Assembly: GCA_001414485.1 (NCBI GenBank) | Contig: LLEY01000067.1 | Span: 1-64,000, forward strand | Source of the DNA: Calycina herbarum | Lineage: Eukaryota; Ascomycota; Leotiomycetes; Helotiales; Pezizellaceae | Direction of reading: 5' to 3' | DNA: 64,000 bases | Shown here: piece after piece, positions 10,236-21,833 of the stretch | Layout of the letters: every line of letters starts with the position of its first letter | Numbering within the stretch: the first letter of the stretch is position 1 | Translations under genes and position numbers: made by a program | The notes under the pieces: model-generated | Told to the model about the DNA's origin: nothing | Seen by the model: the letters and a program-made list of their open reading frames with translations, nothing else | Database searches by the model: none

Positions 10236-11393
10236 CAGTGTGAGAAATGAGTAGAGTAGAGTAGAGTAGTAACCACTACTCTACTCTACTCATAGTACTC
10301 TAAGTAACTCAGAGTAGTACTCTGAGTATTCGGGCCGTATCAGGCCGGGCCGGGACGAGACTCGGAGTGGCGTCGGAGTGGCGTTCCAGGGCTGCCGGGT
10401 GTAACGGCACGAACCGGACACTACTATAGAAGAGGCATATGGGAGTGCGTTCGAATAGAATTGCATGTACGGATACTAGGCTCTGATACGAAGGAAAAGA
10501 CCAAATTGGTCTTTCCTCAAGAGAGAGTGAGAGCATCTATATACAAGAGGGCTGGACAATAACAAAAGTCCATACCGATCCGGCTCTGACAATCCCGAAA
10601 CCAAAACTGTACCGTAATCCTGTTCCGTGCCCTCGGTATCCACCGTTCCGTAACCATCTGTGCCGTACCATACTCGGCACGTATTCTTGGCTGTTCCGAT
10701 GGCTCGGCAATTCCATTAATAGCTGGCCATCACACCAGGAGCTTTAGCGAGATCTCCTTTCTACTCTATTTACAACGTAACTTCTTTAATAATAGCCTTA
10801 TTAAATTAGCTGTTAATTATATAATAATAAATGTAAGTACTCAATATATATCATTAGTAATATTAGTAATAATAAGCTTTATAAGCCTTATAAATAGTAC
10901 TTAAAAGAAAAGAGAGTTAAAAGAGAAGTAAGTAGCTCTTTATATATTTTATATACTAAGTTTCTATACTAATTAACTTATTAAGTTCTCTCTTTTAAGT
11001 TAGTAGAAAGTTAATAAGCTTAACTATCCGGTTTTGTCTATATTAGCTTAGAAGTATCTATAAGTTCTAGCTACTTCAACTTCTAGTAAAAAAGTCTTTA
11101 GTCAGAGAGCTAATATAGTTATAAAGCAACGAAATAGGCTCTCTAAAGAGACTATAGAGGCTATAATTAGTCTAAAAAGCCACGGTCTTATCTAGAAGAA
11201 GAGACTAAAGAAGAGATAAAAGAAAGAAGAGAAAGGAGAAGGATAAAGATATACTACTTTATACTTTAGTTATTTGTTTCTATTTATAGTATACTACTCA
11301 GAGTACTACTTGCGTAGCCATGAGTAACTACTCTACTCTACTCACACTACTCAGAGTACTACTTGAGTACCTGAGTATTCCTTGCTCACACTG
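10236..11393. mobile_element. non-autonomous hAT-type element, copy 1 (1158 bp)
   Basis: Flanked by a perfect 8-bp duplication GGTGTTGC (10228-10235 and 11394-11401) and ending in inverted termini CAGTGTGAG / CTCACACTG. Eight-bp duplications and CAG-starting ends are characteristic of hAT transposons. Both subterminal regions are packed with GAGTA/ACTCT repeats on both strands. The interior has a GC-rich left third and an AT-rich remainder with no transposase ORF, so it must be mobilised in trans. Confidence 0.85.
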
Positions 11394-11401
11394 GGTGTTG
11401 C
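11394..11401 (+). repeat. 8-bp target-site duplication, right
   Basis: GGTGTTGC, identical to 10228-10235; the host reading frame resumes here. Confidence 0.85.
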
Positions 11402-12423
11402 CGTATCTCGAGCTCGAAGCAGTCCAGCATATATCATGCCATAGGATAAAGGGAGAGGTGTTCCCTCAGCCAGATTTTGGAAACTCGAGGGATATTCAAG
11501 GCTCGATTTACTGCGCTGGGTCAAGGCCGAAATCGTTATTTCGTAAAGATACTGTCTCTTTAAGCCACGCCTTTATCCAAGCAGACGAACTTAGGGGCTT
11601 GTTCCTGTTGTTTAGTTCCATCCGCCGGCTAGAGTTTGATGTCAGCAGTTATGAGCATGATCCAGACGCCGAGGATGAGTCTAGTAAAGATTTCGTAACC
11701 GGGACTCTTATCAGGTCTATTAGCCATTTGGCTCCTTCTCTCGAAAATTGATCTTCACCCAACACGGGAGTAGATTTCTTGGTTTTATTCGAAAACCTCA
11801 ACAGCCTTAAAATATCTGCTCATATCTTGTTGGGAAAGGATCGTAGCAGGGGCCCCCAAATGGCTACAGCGAGCAGCAATTACTTGCATTGACGTCTAAT
11901 TTCCCAAAGTTGTCAAGGGGTCTTTTTTTTCACCATTTGTGATTGCGACGACACAATGATCCGGGTATTGAATTTATGGCCATGCTTAGAGAACCCCTTT
12001 CCAGAAAATCTCAAGACTCTGGGAATTGTGTTCACTTATGAATGTTCGAGAACTATCGGAGAGGTCACCGTGTCGCAAGTCTGGCCAAGTTTTATCGCAA
12101 TATTCCTCTCCAAGGGTATCAAACTTCGTCTGAGTCACTCTATGGTAGACGGATGTCCAGGTTGTGCCGAAGTCGACAAAAAAAGAGAAGCACTAGGAAT
12201 GAAGTCTGAGTGGCGAAAGTGATGATGACGGATGGGCGATCACAGAAATACTTCATATTGGTTTCTTTAACAAGACAAAAGTTGATACCATCGCTTCTTT
12301 AAATACCTCGGCAACAAAAATAGAGCTGCCAGGCTTCTCTTGTCTCATTGCTCGAGTAGGTCTCGAATAATTGCTACAACTGTTCGAGGGAGTTCAGGAG
12401 AATCGAGCATTTGAGTTCCGACA

Positions 12424-12901
12424 CAGCGTGAACACAAACTACTCTACTACTCACTACTACTCGAGTAGTACTCTTGAGTAGTAGAGTAGAGTATGAGTAG
12501 CGGGTCGGATGAGTAGAGTAGAGTAGTGACTTAAGACTACTCGAGTAGTCTTAAGTAGTCTTAGTAATATTTATATATTTATATATTTGCTTTTATAAGG
12601 CTTATAAAGCTTATTATTAGTAATATTAGTAGTTTTATATAATGAAATTTATTTTTATAATTATATAATTAATACCTAATCTATTAAGACTATTATTAAA
12701 GGTAGATAGAGTAGAAAGAATATCTCGCTTAAGCTGCCGGGAAACCCTAAAACGCCATCCCGACGCCCCTCCACCTATCCGGACCGGCTCGGGCCGATTC
12801 GGCCCGCGCTACTCCGCTACTCAAGAGTACTACTCGAGTAGTAATGAGTAGAGTAGAGTAGTGACCACTACTCTACTCTACTCTACTCATTGCTCACGCT
12901 G
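12424..12901. mobile_element. non-autonomous hAT-type element, copy 2 (478 bp, inverted)
   Basis: Flanked by the perfect 8-bp duplication TTCCGACA (12416-12423 and 12902-12909), with termini CAGCGTGA / TCACGCTG. Its right end read backwards matches the left end of copy 1 (CAG-GTGAG then AATGAGTAGAGTAGAG). Its AT-rich core (AGGCTTATAAAGCTTATTATTAG) is the reverse complement of the copy 1 core, and a GC-rich GGCGTCGG...TGGCGTT block is shared. It is therefore the same family, opposite orientation and internally deleted. Confidence 0.85.
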
Positions 12902-12976
12902 TTCCGACATCTTCTAATCCTTCTCGAACAATACTTTTAATTATCTTAGACTGCTTCGAACAATAAAGTAAAGCAA

Positions 12977-14583
12977 TCACAACCCAGTCTTCACAAACCT
13001 CTCTATCTTATAACAACTTGGAAGCCATTCATTAACCTCCTTTTCTTTTCCCGCCAAAAGTTGAACAAGTGCCTCCGCCGACTTGAACGTGAGAGCCATG
13101 CCTGGAAATTATTAGGGACACAAAGATTATAAATATCCAACTCTCGAAAACGTACCATGTCCATTAAAACCGACACATATCCATAGACCATCTTGACCAG
13201 GAGCTTCGCCAATGATGGGTTGACGGTCAGATGTGTAGCCCATCTACAAAATCTATGCATTAGTTTATTTCGTTGCGAACTTTTTAAGAGCATAAACAGC
13301 GCGAGTATTTAGACAAATAAGATATTTTAAGGATTTTTCTCGCTCTTTGACTCGCCTAATAAAGGCATTTGCTCGGAGAAATTTGGTACTCACAATTCCC
13401 GTCCACTCTTGCACAATCTCGCCATCTTCACCCCAATTCTCTCGACCGTAAAATCTTACGGGAAGCTCATGTGCAAAGTATTTTGAGGCATCCGGGAAAA
13501 TGAATGAATCGTCAAGAGAGTTTTCTCTACGAGCACCTCCTACAAGAGAAATTAGCAAAACAGAAACAGCAAATTGATGGGAGCCATACCGAGTACTACA
13601 TCACCTTCTCCGAGAGAACCCTTGTACCTTTGTTGATAATAGTCGAATGAATTCGCTGTTTCCCAAACACCGGTTCTCCGAAGAACCTCAGTTTCGTCAA
13701 TCTTTGATCCTGGTCGGACAACGGTTATTTGTCTTTTCGTTGGAATGATGAACTCCCCAAGTTCTGGATACAGAGCCCCCGAGTAAGCGTTTGCAGCCAA
13801 AATAATCTTTTCTGCAAATATATCCCCTCTCTCAGTATGTACCGTCCATCCATTTTCCCCACCCTCTTTGGAAACTTGAGAAACGTTAGTGGCCGGCGTG
13901 TTAGTTTGTAGATTCAACCCCTTCTCAAGCGCCAACTCAAGAATTCCACAAGCCACAAGATACGGCTGGACTTGAAAACACCCTCGAAAGGACACAGCAC
14001 CAACACCATCCGGAATAAGAAGTTCTTTTTTCGTTTCTTCAGCACTCCAAATCTTGTACTCCCTCAAAACTTTGGCATCCTTTCTTTTCTCCGCTACCTC
14101 CTCTCTGTAATCCAACACACTCAATACTTCCTTGAAAGGTTTATCATCCGTAAACATTTCCACACCTTCCACTTCATTGAGATCACATTCGATCCCCTGC
14201 TCCCTGATGAACGTCGTCAAGATCTTCACATTATCATCCTCTAATTTCTCCATACGTAATGCATCTTCGAGACCAAACTTCTGGACTTGGGCTTTGAATT
14301 CTCGGTAGTCGCCTGGTCGACAATGACCTCCATTTCTACCTGTTGCGCCACTTGCTGCTTGACGTGCTTCGAGAAGCACGATGGAGGCGATGGGTTCTTG
14401 GAGGAGAAGTTTGTAGGCGATGCTGGAACCTGTGATTCCGGAGCCGATAATTACATATTTTGCGGATTTTGGAAGTGTAGATGTTGAGCGCAGGTCGGCT
14501 ATACGATGGGGGTTTCTTTGCCAGTACGATTTTGTTGGATTGGGGTGGGGTAACCCTGTCATTGGGGGTGCGGAGCCTCCCAT
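12977..14583 (-). CDS. FAD-dependent oxidoreductase, DAO family
   Basis: Four exons: 14583-13590, 13539-13394, 13243-13156 and 13101-12977, 450 residues; introns of 50, 150 and 54 nt, all GT...AG and in phase. The N-terminal Rossmann motif IIGSGITGSS (47-52 core), acidic Glu72 for the FAD ribose and GATGRNGGHC (79-88) mark the DAO superfamily. The C-terminal MGYTSDRQPIIGE and VGFNGHGM are the usual second FAD contact. Such enzymes oxidise amino acids, sarcosine-like amines or related substrates; the substrate cannot be read here. The first 40 residues are not a signal peptide, so it is probably cytosolic. The model appears intact and ends about 70 bp from the second hAT element. Confidence 0.85.
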
Positions 14584-16279
14584 GGTTGAGGATTCCTAGT
14601 TGTTTCAGGGATAGTTTTGGTGCTTGAAAAAGGACAAATGAGTGAGTTTGGTACTAAGAATTCGGGATTGAATATCAGAAATCTGGCTGACCTTTAACTT
14701 CTCATTGCTTTCCAAAGAATAACGATTGACATCATCCCCAAAAAACCTCCAAATGGTAATCATTCGTGCGGTGCTTCTAGAACTCCGTCAGGCAGCAAAG
14801 TAAAAGGAGAAACGCTGTCGTCTCCGAACACCGTCCACCATTGAATTCGTAATCCTCATCCCGATTGGCATCCCACATACGGAATAAAGGATCGGCGTTT
14901 CTTCGAACCATACATTCATTTCCCAAGAAATCAGCAGATTTGAAATAATGTCCAATGATTTATCTTCCTGATGGTCTGGCTATACCTTTCAGATACTTGG
15001 GGGCTGCTTGATGAAGCCTGAAATCTAGGTATGCGGGGTAATGATTATGACCCAAATAGGAAGGTGGGGAGATTGGTTACGTCTTCTTTTATTTGCGTGA
15101 TTCGCTGTTTCGGTTGTAAGTGCTGCTGCCTGTTATCTTTGGAGATATAGTATTTCAGAGGGAAGATAGGACTAAGATTATGAATTGTAGATGATGAGGA
15201 TGGTTTCTGGTCCTTGTCTTGCTTTCGCCATAGAAGTTTGGTGGCTTGAGGGTAATCAAATATCAATTGTTTTGCTTCCCTTATTTTCTTTCTCTCGGTG
15301 AGTGGTGAAGTTCTGGGCTTGCTTCCGAAAAAAGGGAGTGGGAGTCAAATGTTGTATTTATCATGTAACTCTATGGTGTATCACTGCTATCTTTTCATAC
15401 TCTTCAGAGACTTGTAATTGGAGCCGCATTGAACCTTCCCCAAACAATTATGATATTTATAAATTTTTGACATGTTTATAAACTCATCACTTTGCGCAAA
15501 ATCGTGACTTGAAGCTTTTTAGACTTTTATTTTGGAATCCGGTTACATGTATTATCTAGCCCAAAGAGAAGTGTCAGCCTGCGGTAAGGTCAAGTCGGTT
15601 TTTAGGGTATTTGTGGAATAAATTTTCGTGAAATGAATTATTTAGAGCCTTTTACTCAGCCCCCGTGACCTCTTATTTGCTTGCCTCAGCCTGTGGTGCT
15701 ACAAGGCGCTGGCGCTGGTGTAGCCTGAGTTTAGACGAGCGCTAGGCGAATGTTATTGACCGTCTGAACATTTTATATCTGAACTCTTTATCTACATCCA
15801 TAAAAATATAGTATGCTCATCTTCTGTCAAATCGCTGAAGAAATTGATTTTCTAGGTCGGCTCATCTCCTCGCGCAATCTAGCCCGAATAGGCAGGCTTT
15901 CGTCCTGTGCTGTGCCAACCCCAGGCATACTCGAGTACATGCCCACTCTCACACTTTCAACCCAACGCGACTTCAATCTCGCCCTTTCTTACCTTTTTAC
16001 GGCACGGTATTGGCTTTCCAAGTAATAACCTCGCCGTCAACATACTTGTGAAGAATCGCACTGCAAATATTTTATGGGGATTTACGAAGTGAAGGATTCC
16101 AAGTGCTGAGTAGAGACACCTAAAAAAAAAAGCTCACACACATATATAGCCGGTTCTGGTACACTGTAACGTCAAATCTATAAGTGGCTATCAGGGGGTG
16201 TTTTTCACGATGGAACTTTGTGCTTATGGGTCTTATATAAGTAATACGCCCCTTCCTCTCATTTACGTCGTGAGTGTTC
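14584..16279. other. 1.7-kb intergenic region
   Basis: Only short ORFs without domain signals (for example 15045-15266 minus, 15813-16025 plus). No transposon ends or RNA gene recognised. Confidence 0.45.
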
Positions 16280-16280
16280 C

Positions 16281-16290
16281 AATATAAAGT
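16281..16290 (+). promoter_or_regulatory. TATA-like box upstream of P450 gene
   Basis: AATATAAAGT about 70 nt upstream of the ATG at 16357, followed by a pyrimidine-rich leader, as is common in fungal promoters. Confidence 0.4.
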
Positions 16291-16356
16291 ATAGAGAGAA
16301 CTTCCTAGCAGCAACTTTTCTTATCGTAGTTCTTTCTCTCATTCCTCAATTCCGAG

Positions 16357-18221
16357 ATGTCTCTTGCGATTTTGTTCATATCTTTGCTACCTTTCGTCGT
16401 GTTCATATACTTAAATAAGCAGAGCAAGCCTGGGAAAAGTGGAACGCGTCAGCTTCCGGGGCCGTATCAGTTTCCTTACATTGGTCGCATTCATGATTTA
16501 CCTGTTAAATATATGGTGAGTCGAGCTAGTGCTAAACAGCGGGGACTCTTTTTCTTGATCTCCCCCTTCCAAGCCCACCTTGCATTCACTTGTCATTCGC
16601 ACACTGACAACTCTTTCACGAACAGTGGTTGAAGTTCTTCGCATGGGGAAGAGAATATGGACCAATCTACAAAACCTCCATGCTCGGAGCGAATTTCGTT
16701 GTTATATCCGACGAGAAGATAGCGGAAGACCTTCTTGTCAAACGAGGAAAGATATACTCTGATAGACCGGCATTTCAATCATTGTTTGACTCGAAAAGCA
16801 ACGATGGACCGAGAGGTTATCTCCCACTGATGGGACGAAACCGTACCTTTCCCTTGCTCCCAACATCTCTCGTCGATTTCTAATTTTCTACTGTAGAGTA
16901 CTGGTCTCGACAACGACGTCTCGCACATGCCTACCTAACAGAAGCGACGAATAAGCAATACAATGGAGTGATGAACCACGAAGCGAAAAGATTTTTGTTT
17001 CGATTAATGGAAGACCCAAACAACTTCTCCGCTCATCTCGAGGATATGGCATCGAAAATATCTTGTGAACTTGCTTGGGATGATTCTAGTTTCAGCACAA
17101 AATTTACCGAAAGCGCAATGCGATTGCTCGTGCAAATATCCCCAGCGGGACCTATCACGAACCTCGTAACTCCCATTTGGAATCTGCCGTTGTGTATCAA
17201 TCCTTGGCAGCGAGCTGAGCGTAAACGAAACGACGAGGAAAAGGAGTTCTGGCTGGGATTAATTCAGGATTCTAGAGCAAAATGGGAAAAGGGGGAAGTA
17301 CGAAAATGTTTCTCGAGAAATTATTTCGAGAGCGAGAAACAGACAAAGTTATCTGGAGATGAAGAGGCTTCGTGTCTTTTTGGAATGGTTGCTTTGATGA
17401 GCATTCTTACGGTCGGGGGTCCGTTACATTATTTCCTAATCGCAATGGTCCTTCACCAAGACTGGCTCAACAAGTGTCAAGAAGAGATTGATGAGCAGTG
17501 TGGCGGGAACATGCCTACATTGGATGACGCTCCAAAACTTCCAATTCTGAGGTCTTGTATATTGGAGACGATGAGATGGCGGCCAAATATCCCAACAGGT
17601 GCGAATGGAATCCGCCTCTTTGCGGCTTTTAAGTGCTAACTAGAGTCTGCCACAGGTGTCGCTCATGAAGTGGAAGAAGATGATTGGTATAATGATTGTT
17701 TCATTCCCAAAGGCGCTCGAATTCTCCCACTGGAATGGTAAGCCTTCCACACACCATCTTTCGAGTTAATACTTACGATCTGTTATAGGGCTTTCACACG
17801 CAACACCGAAAAATACCCCGACCCAGAAAACTACCACCCTGAACGATATCTTACGTCGGAGTGGCCAACTTATCACGAACCACTTACCACATATCCGAAT
17901 ATGAAGAAGTTCACATCATTTGGCTGGGGTCAACGAAGATGCATTGGACAATCGCAGACTCAAGACGAACTTCTTGTCGCTTGTGGTGCTCTTTGCTGGG
18001 GGTTCAATATGAGGAAAAAGGTTGATGTTGAGACGGGGAAGGAGATTGATATCGATATCGATGCTTCGAATTCTTTGCTTATAATTAAGCCGAGTCCGTT
18101 CGAAATGACGTTTGAACCACGGAGCAAGAAACGGAAGGAGGAGATGATTAAACAATGGGTGGAAGCTGAGAAGAAAGATAAGGAAGAACGGGCAGAGTTT
18201 CTGAAACATGCGAGGGAGTGA
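16357..18221 (+). CDS. cytochrome P450 with atypical I-helix
   Basis: Five exons: 16357-16515, 16626-16842, 16897-17598, 17656-17737 and 17789-18221, 530 residues; all junctions are GT...AG and in phase. An N-terminal membrane anchor (about 3-20), the RQLPGP hinge, ExxR at 349-352, the FxPERY-like HPERYL and the haem loop FGWGQRRCIG with Cys438 are all present. The I-helix reads TVGGPLHYF (297-305) where most P450s have A/G-G-x-E/D-T-T, so the usual acid-alcohol pair for oxygen activation is absent. The tail after the haem domain is highly charged. Subfamily and substrate unknown; expected in the ER membrane. Confidence 0.85.
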
Positions 18222-19310
18222 AGGCTGTGTAATATAAAGGGCTTGGAGGAATTACGGAAACAAAAATTAATAGATATCGTATTTACCTAATCTAGGACTT
18301 GATACTTTTATCATCTATAACAGAAGATTACCCTAGTTATAGTTTCATAAAATAATATTAAGATAGATTTGATTATCATAAAACCTTTCGAGTAAAATCA
18401 TTACTTGAACCAACCAACTCCCGAAATGAATACTGACTTCAAACGCAAAGTCATTCATACTACAAATGGGGAAGACCAGCTTCTCAAATAAGCACAGAAG
18501 CCAACGCTAATATTTTTATGAACACTTTGCCAAAGCCACGATTTCTCTCAGAATACCATGAGCTATAAAACCTATCATGTGCTCTTTCTATGGTATCTCG
18601 TATCTTTGTTGAGAACAATACCCCAGTAAGCCCATTTAAGCGAAGTGTGGCTGGCTGCGGTCATCTGACAGGCTCGTTTTGTGTAACATTCGACTATCTG
18701 TGCTATACCGATGAACCATCTACTAATGCTCTTCAGAATCACTATTTATAATAGCGGAAACTCGAACGCTTGTACTTACTTGACAACGCCAGGCAAATTA
18801 CAGTGCTTTTAATGTTGCTTAAGTAGGCTGATGAGATTGGCTAACTAATTATAAAAGCTTCTACATAATTTAGTCAGGGGACTAAATTGGTTTAACGGAA
18901 GTGAGAGAGGAAGGGTTCAGCTGCGAAAGATTACTGAACATCGTACTGCGGTAGCAAGCCAATTAAGAACAGGTGTACAACAAGAGATAATGTCGACTCT
19001 CACTCAGTGGCAGCACATATTCACTGCCACAGCTTCTTTTTCCAAAAAAAAAAAAAAAAGATACAGAAAAAAATACCACATAAACACCAGCATCCTCTTG
19101 AAGGACGGGGGAAAGGAAATCCTTAAACTTACAAGTCAATCAACAGGAGAACGATCTGACAGTACATCTTAGAGCAAGGTTTCATAAACTAATAATCCTC
19201 AATATCAGAGTCAGTTGAGACTTGGCAGCCCCTTTTGAGCAATGTTTCCTAAACCTAACCCTGTTAATCAGTTTTAAAGGTCTGAAAATCTATTGTATAG
19301 TATCTAGAGT
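18222..19310. other. intergenic region, A-rich tract
   Basis: No convincing coding sequence. A run of about 15 adenines lies near 19045-19060. Confidence 0.45.
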
Positions 19311-19476
19311 TAACTATGAGTTTCTTGAGTGATTTTCATTCTCGTCTGTTTTCATTGTTAGTTTGGCTCTTTCGTGGTTGGAGTTTCGGGCGGAGCTGCA
19401 GCTTCAGTTGCTTGTTAGAGTCAAGTATGAGGCCAAGTATTAGCGAGTTTGACTGTTACTAACCGAAGTCTACCAG

Positions 19477-21315
19477 GGGAAATCTGGATTTACTAGCTGT
19501 TCAGGAGACTAGCCGGTTCAATCAGCTTGATGCCAATTGCAAAGCCATTTTCAAAGAGCTGGTTCAATCAAGGGAAACCTTAACCCGAGCTCTCCAAGAA
19601 CAAGAAGCTGTCAATCAAATGCAACACCTTGAGTTGGCGCAAGAAACACAAGAACTGTTGAACAAATCACTACATGTTCAGGAAGAGACCGAACGACGCC
19701 TCCGTCGCTCAATACAGTCATCCCAAGAGTCCTCAGTCAGAGCTTTAGGAGAACAGCAAGAGGACAGTGAACAGAGACTCCAGGCTGAGATGGCTAGGAT
19801 AAAGTTATCCTTTGAAGATCGCATGACAGAATTTAAAAAATCCATTGTGTCGGCTGTAAATGGGGCTGCGGTGAGTACAGGAACTCAATTCCAAAACACG
19901 ATGTTGGTATGACTTGGTGGTCATTAGCGTGATGCAAAAAGAGTCTATTATCGTTCGTGCATGTCGAGAGAAGTTAGCTACTCTATCTACTTAAATAGAC
20001 CTTAAGCGAGAAGGTCACGTGAAGCGCTATTCACTCTTGAATATACCGACACACGAGGAAAGAGATAGAAGTTGTAGGAAACGCTGTTGCTAGAAGTGAC
20101 CAAGATATCTCAAAGACTCGTAAAGAACTCAATGTTATCCTTGCTGCCCTCGCACTGGCTCGATCTGAAAAGGATAGAAGAAAAGAGAGAAAGAGAAAGA
20201 TCTTGCTACACAAACTCTGTTTGCGTTGATCTCGACATATGATGCTTTAATGGTAAGAAGGATCCACTGTATCCGAAACTTGTTCTAATATGATGTAGAG
20301 TTTTTTGGAGAATCTCAAAGTCCAAGCTGCTGCATTGATGGCCTCGATTGGGTTTGCACAGCTGTGGCGAGCTCAAGAAAAAGCGGGAACCCAATTTTCT
20401 TTCCAAAGAGAAGGATCAACGTCGAGTATTGGAACTACCAAGACACAAGAAAAAGAAGAGGTTCGCCAGAGGCGTACTGCAGTTCTTTGTAGTAATTACT
20501 ACTACTACTATTTTCCCCTATGTCGACGTCGTCATATCGTCCAGAAGAAGCGAGTCATAGGGGATCTCAGCTCCATGCAGCCAGTCCATGACGAAATCGA
20601 AGCACAATTCCCAAATCTCTCGCTTCTCCTGGACTTGATTCAGGCTGAGTGGCAACCCAACTTTTCATGGGCGATCAAGGACGCTGTTGAGCTCTCATTC
20701 TTGTTCAATCTTCCAACACCTAGCGTCGCATATGATTTCTTCTCGGTAGCACTCGCATTCTCTGCTGTCATGCCACAGATTACCGACGAAGTATACGGGG
20801 AAAACATACTCGCCGATTTGTTCGGGAACTCAACATACCTTACTTGCCCACCTGGCAGTGCACAAAGACAGAGGATCAAAAACGATTACCGGGATTGGCG
20901 AAAAATCGCTGGACTTCTATGGCTTGATGAACTCTTTCTCACCTGCCACGAAGAAAGTTGTCAGTTTTGGCAAGTTGAGCCTGTGGATATCCGTCTCATG
21001 GAGTCAAGAACAAACCCAGAAACCGAGCCGCTGTTGGTTCAATTCCGGTTATGGCTGATGGGAGGATGGAAATCCAATTTTCTCTTTGACGTTCTATACA
21101 ACCCTCGCATCCAAACACGACAATTGGCCATCAAGAAATATTGGAATGAGGAGTTTATCATTGTTTACTCAACAGCCAAGTTTTTGACTCGATCGTCGTA
21201 TCATATTATTGAACGAGATCCGGCTTCGGGAAAGTCGATAGGCAAGGTTTCTTTTCTGGGAGCACAGAAAGCTTTGTCTGTTCCGGCTCCCGCAATTGTA
21301 CAGGACAGAATTTGA
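19477..21315 (+). pseudogene. coiled-coil gene, probably frameshifted (uncharacterised)
   Basis: The first block (19477-19870) follows an ACCAG acceptor and ends at GCG/GTGAGT. It encodes a long Glu/Gln/Arg/Leu coiled coil. A second block (about 20075-20215) encodes SKTRKELNVILAALALARSEKD in one frame and continues as LFALISTYDALM in another. The switch lies in the purine-rich tract around 20170-20205, a likely indel. A 65-nt GT...AG intron follows, then a long block to 21315 with LKVQAAALMASIGFAQLWRAQEKA and an alpha-helical C-terminal region. The arrangement resembles the N-terminal coiled-coil regions of large fungal signalling-type proteins, but I recognise no named domain. Start uncertain: a plausible first exon near 19318-19440 is not in a clean frame. 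Confidence 0.45.
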
Positions 21316-21833
21316 ATTCGGGGTGTGGAGTTACCGGGTGTATGAGCTAGCAAACTTAATACGTTCGGTCGCAAAGAGATTCTCCTCGAGTATAAGACTT
21401 CAGACTGATCCGGATGTAGTTCTCTAAGGTATAATAAACAAAATTTTGAATTAGGCAAGGGTGCAGGTCTCGCCAAAGACCCCCACGCCCAGAGTATTAA
21501 CCCCCCTTCCTCCCCTCCCATATACTCGAGTATACGATTTATCATCGTCGAAATCGAATCGCGGGGATGGACTCACAACACCACCAGAGCGCACCCAAGA
21601 TGCTCCGAGCGTGTCATGCTGCGCTATTCCTGGCGGCCGGCCTCCAATTCGTCAGGTCGTCAGGTCGTCAGGTTAGCTAGCAACCTACCTCTGCGGCGCA
21701 TGCCAGTGGTATCGGGCGCATGCTGTGGTGCAAGAAGAGCGCTCTCCCATTTACTGTGCACAGTAAATTGCTGTGCTGCTCGTTCTATCTTTCTATAGAA
21801 TCTCCCCTCCCTCCCCGCTTCTTCCCCCTCAAC
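21316..21833. other. promoter region of the alpha/beta hydrolase
   Basis: Contains a perfect triple repeat of CGTCAGGT at 21650-21673. The frame of the hydrolase is open upstream to 21720 but the start at 21834 fits the family better. Confidence 0.4.

Larger units (their letters stand above)
9490..12222 (+). pseudogene. F-box gene disrupted by a hAT-type insertion
   Basis: An F-box-like segment (LSNCQDDVLLHAIDELESP, about 9540-9680) starts the remnant; no ATG was found in frame. A second block (9919-10170) ends at a GT...AG intron 10171-10228. Seven bases into the next exon the 1158-bp element at 10236-11393 is inserted. Coding resumes at 11394 in the expected frame (VLPYLELEAV...). Further breaks: an in-frame TGA after SISHLAPSLEN (about 11749), a second TGA after the SSNYLH segment, then a last block (11956-12222) with a leucine-rich end containing SMVDGCPGC. 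F-box proteins normally recruit substrates to SCF ubiquitin ligases; this copy cannot be expressed intact. Confidence 0.7.

Noticed and set aside
13729..14487. Three plus-strand ORFs opposite the DAO gene
   Set aside because: Antisense to a motif-complete flavoenzyme exon and without domains.
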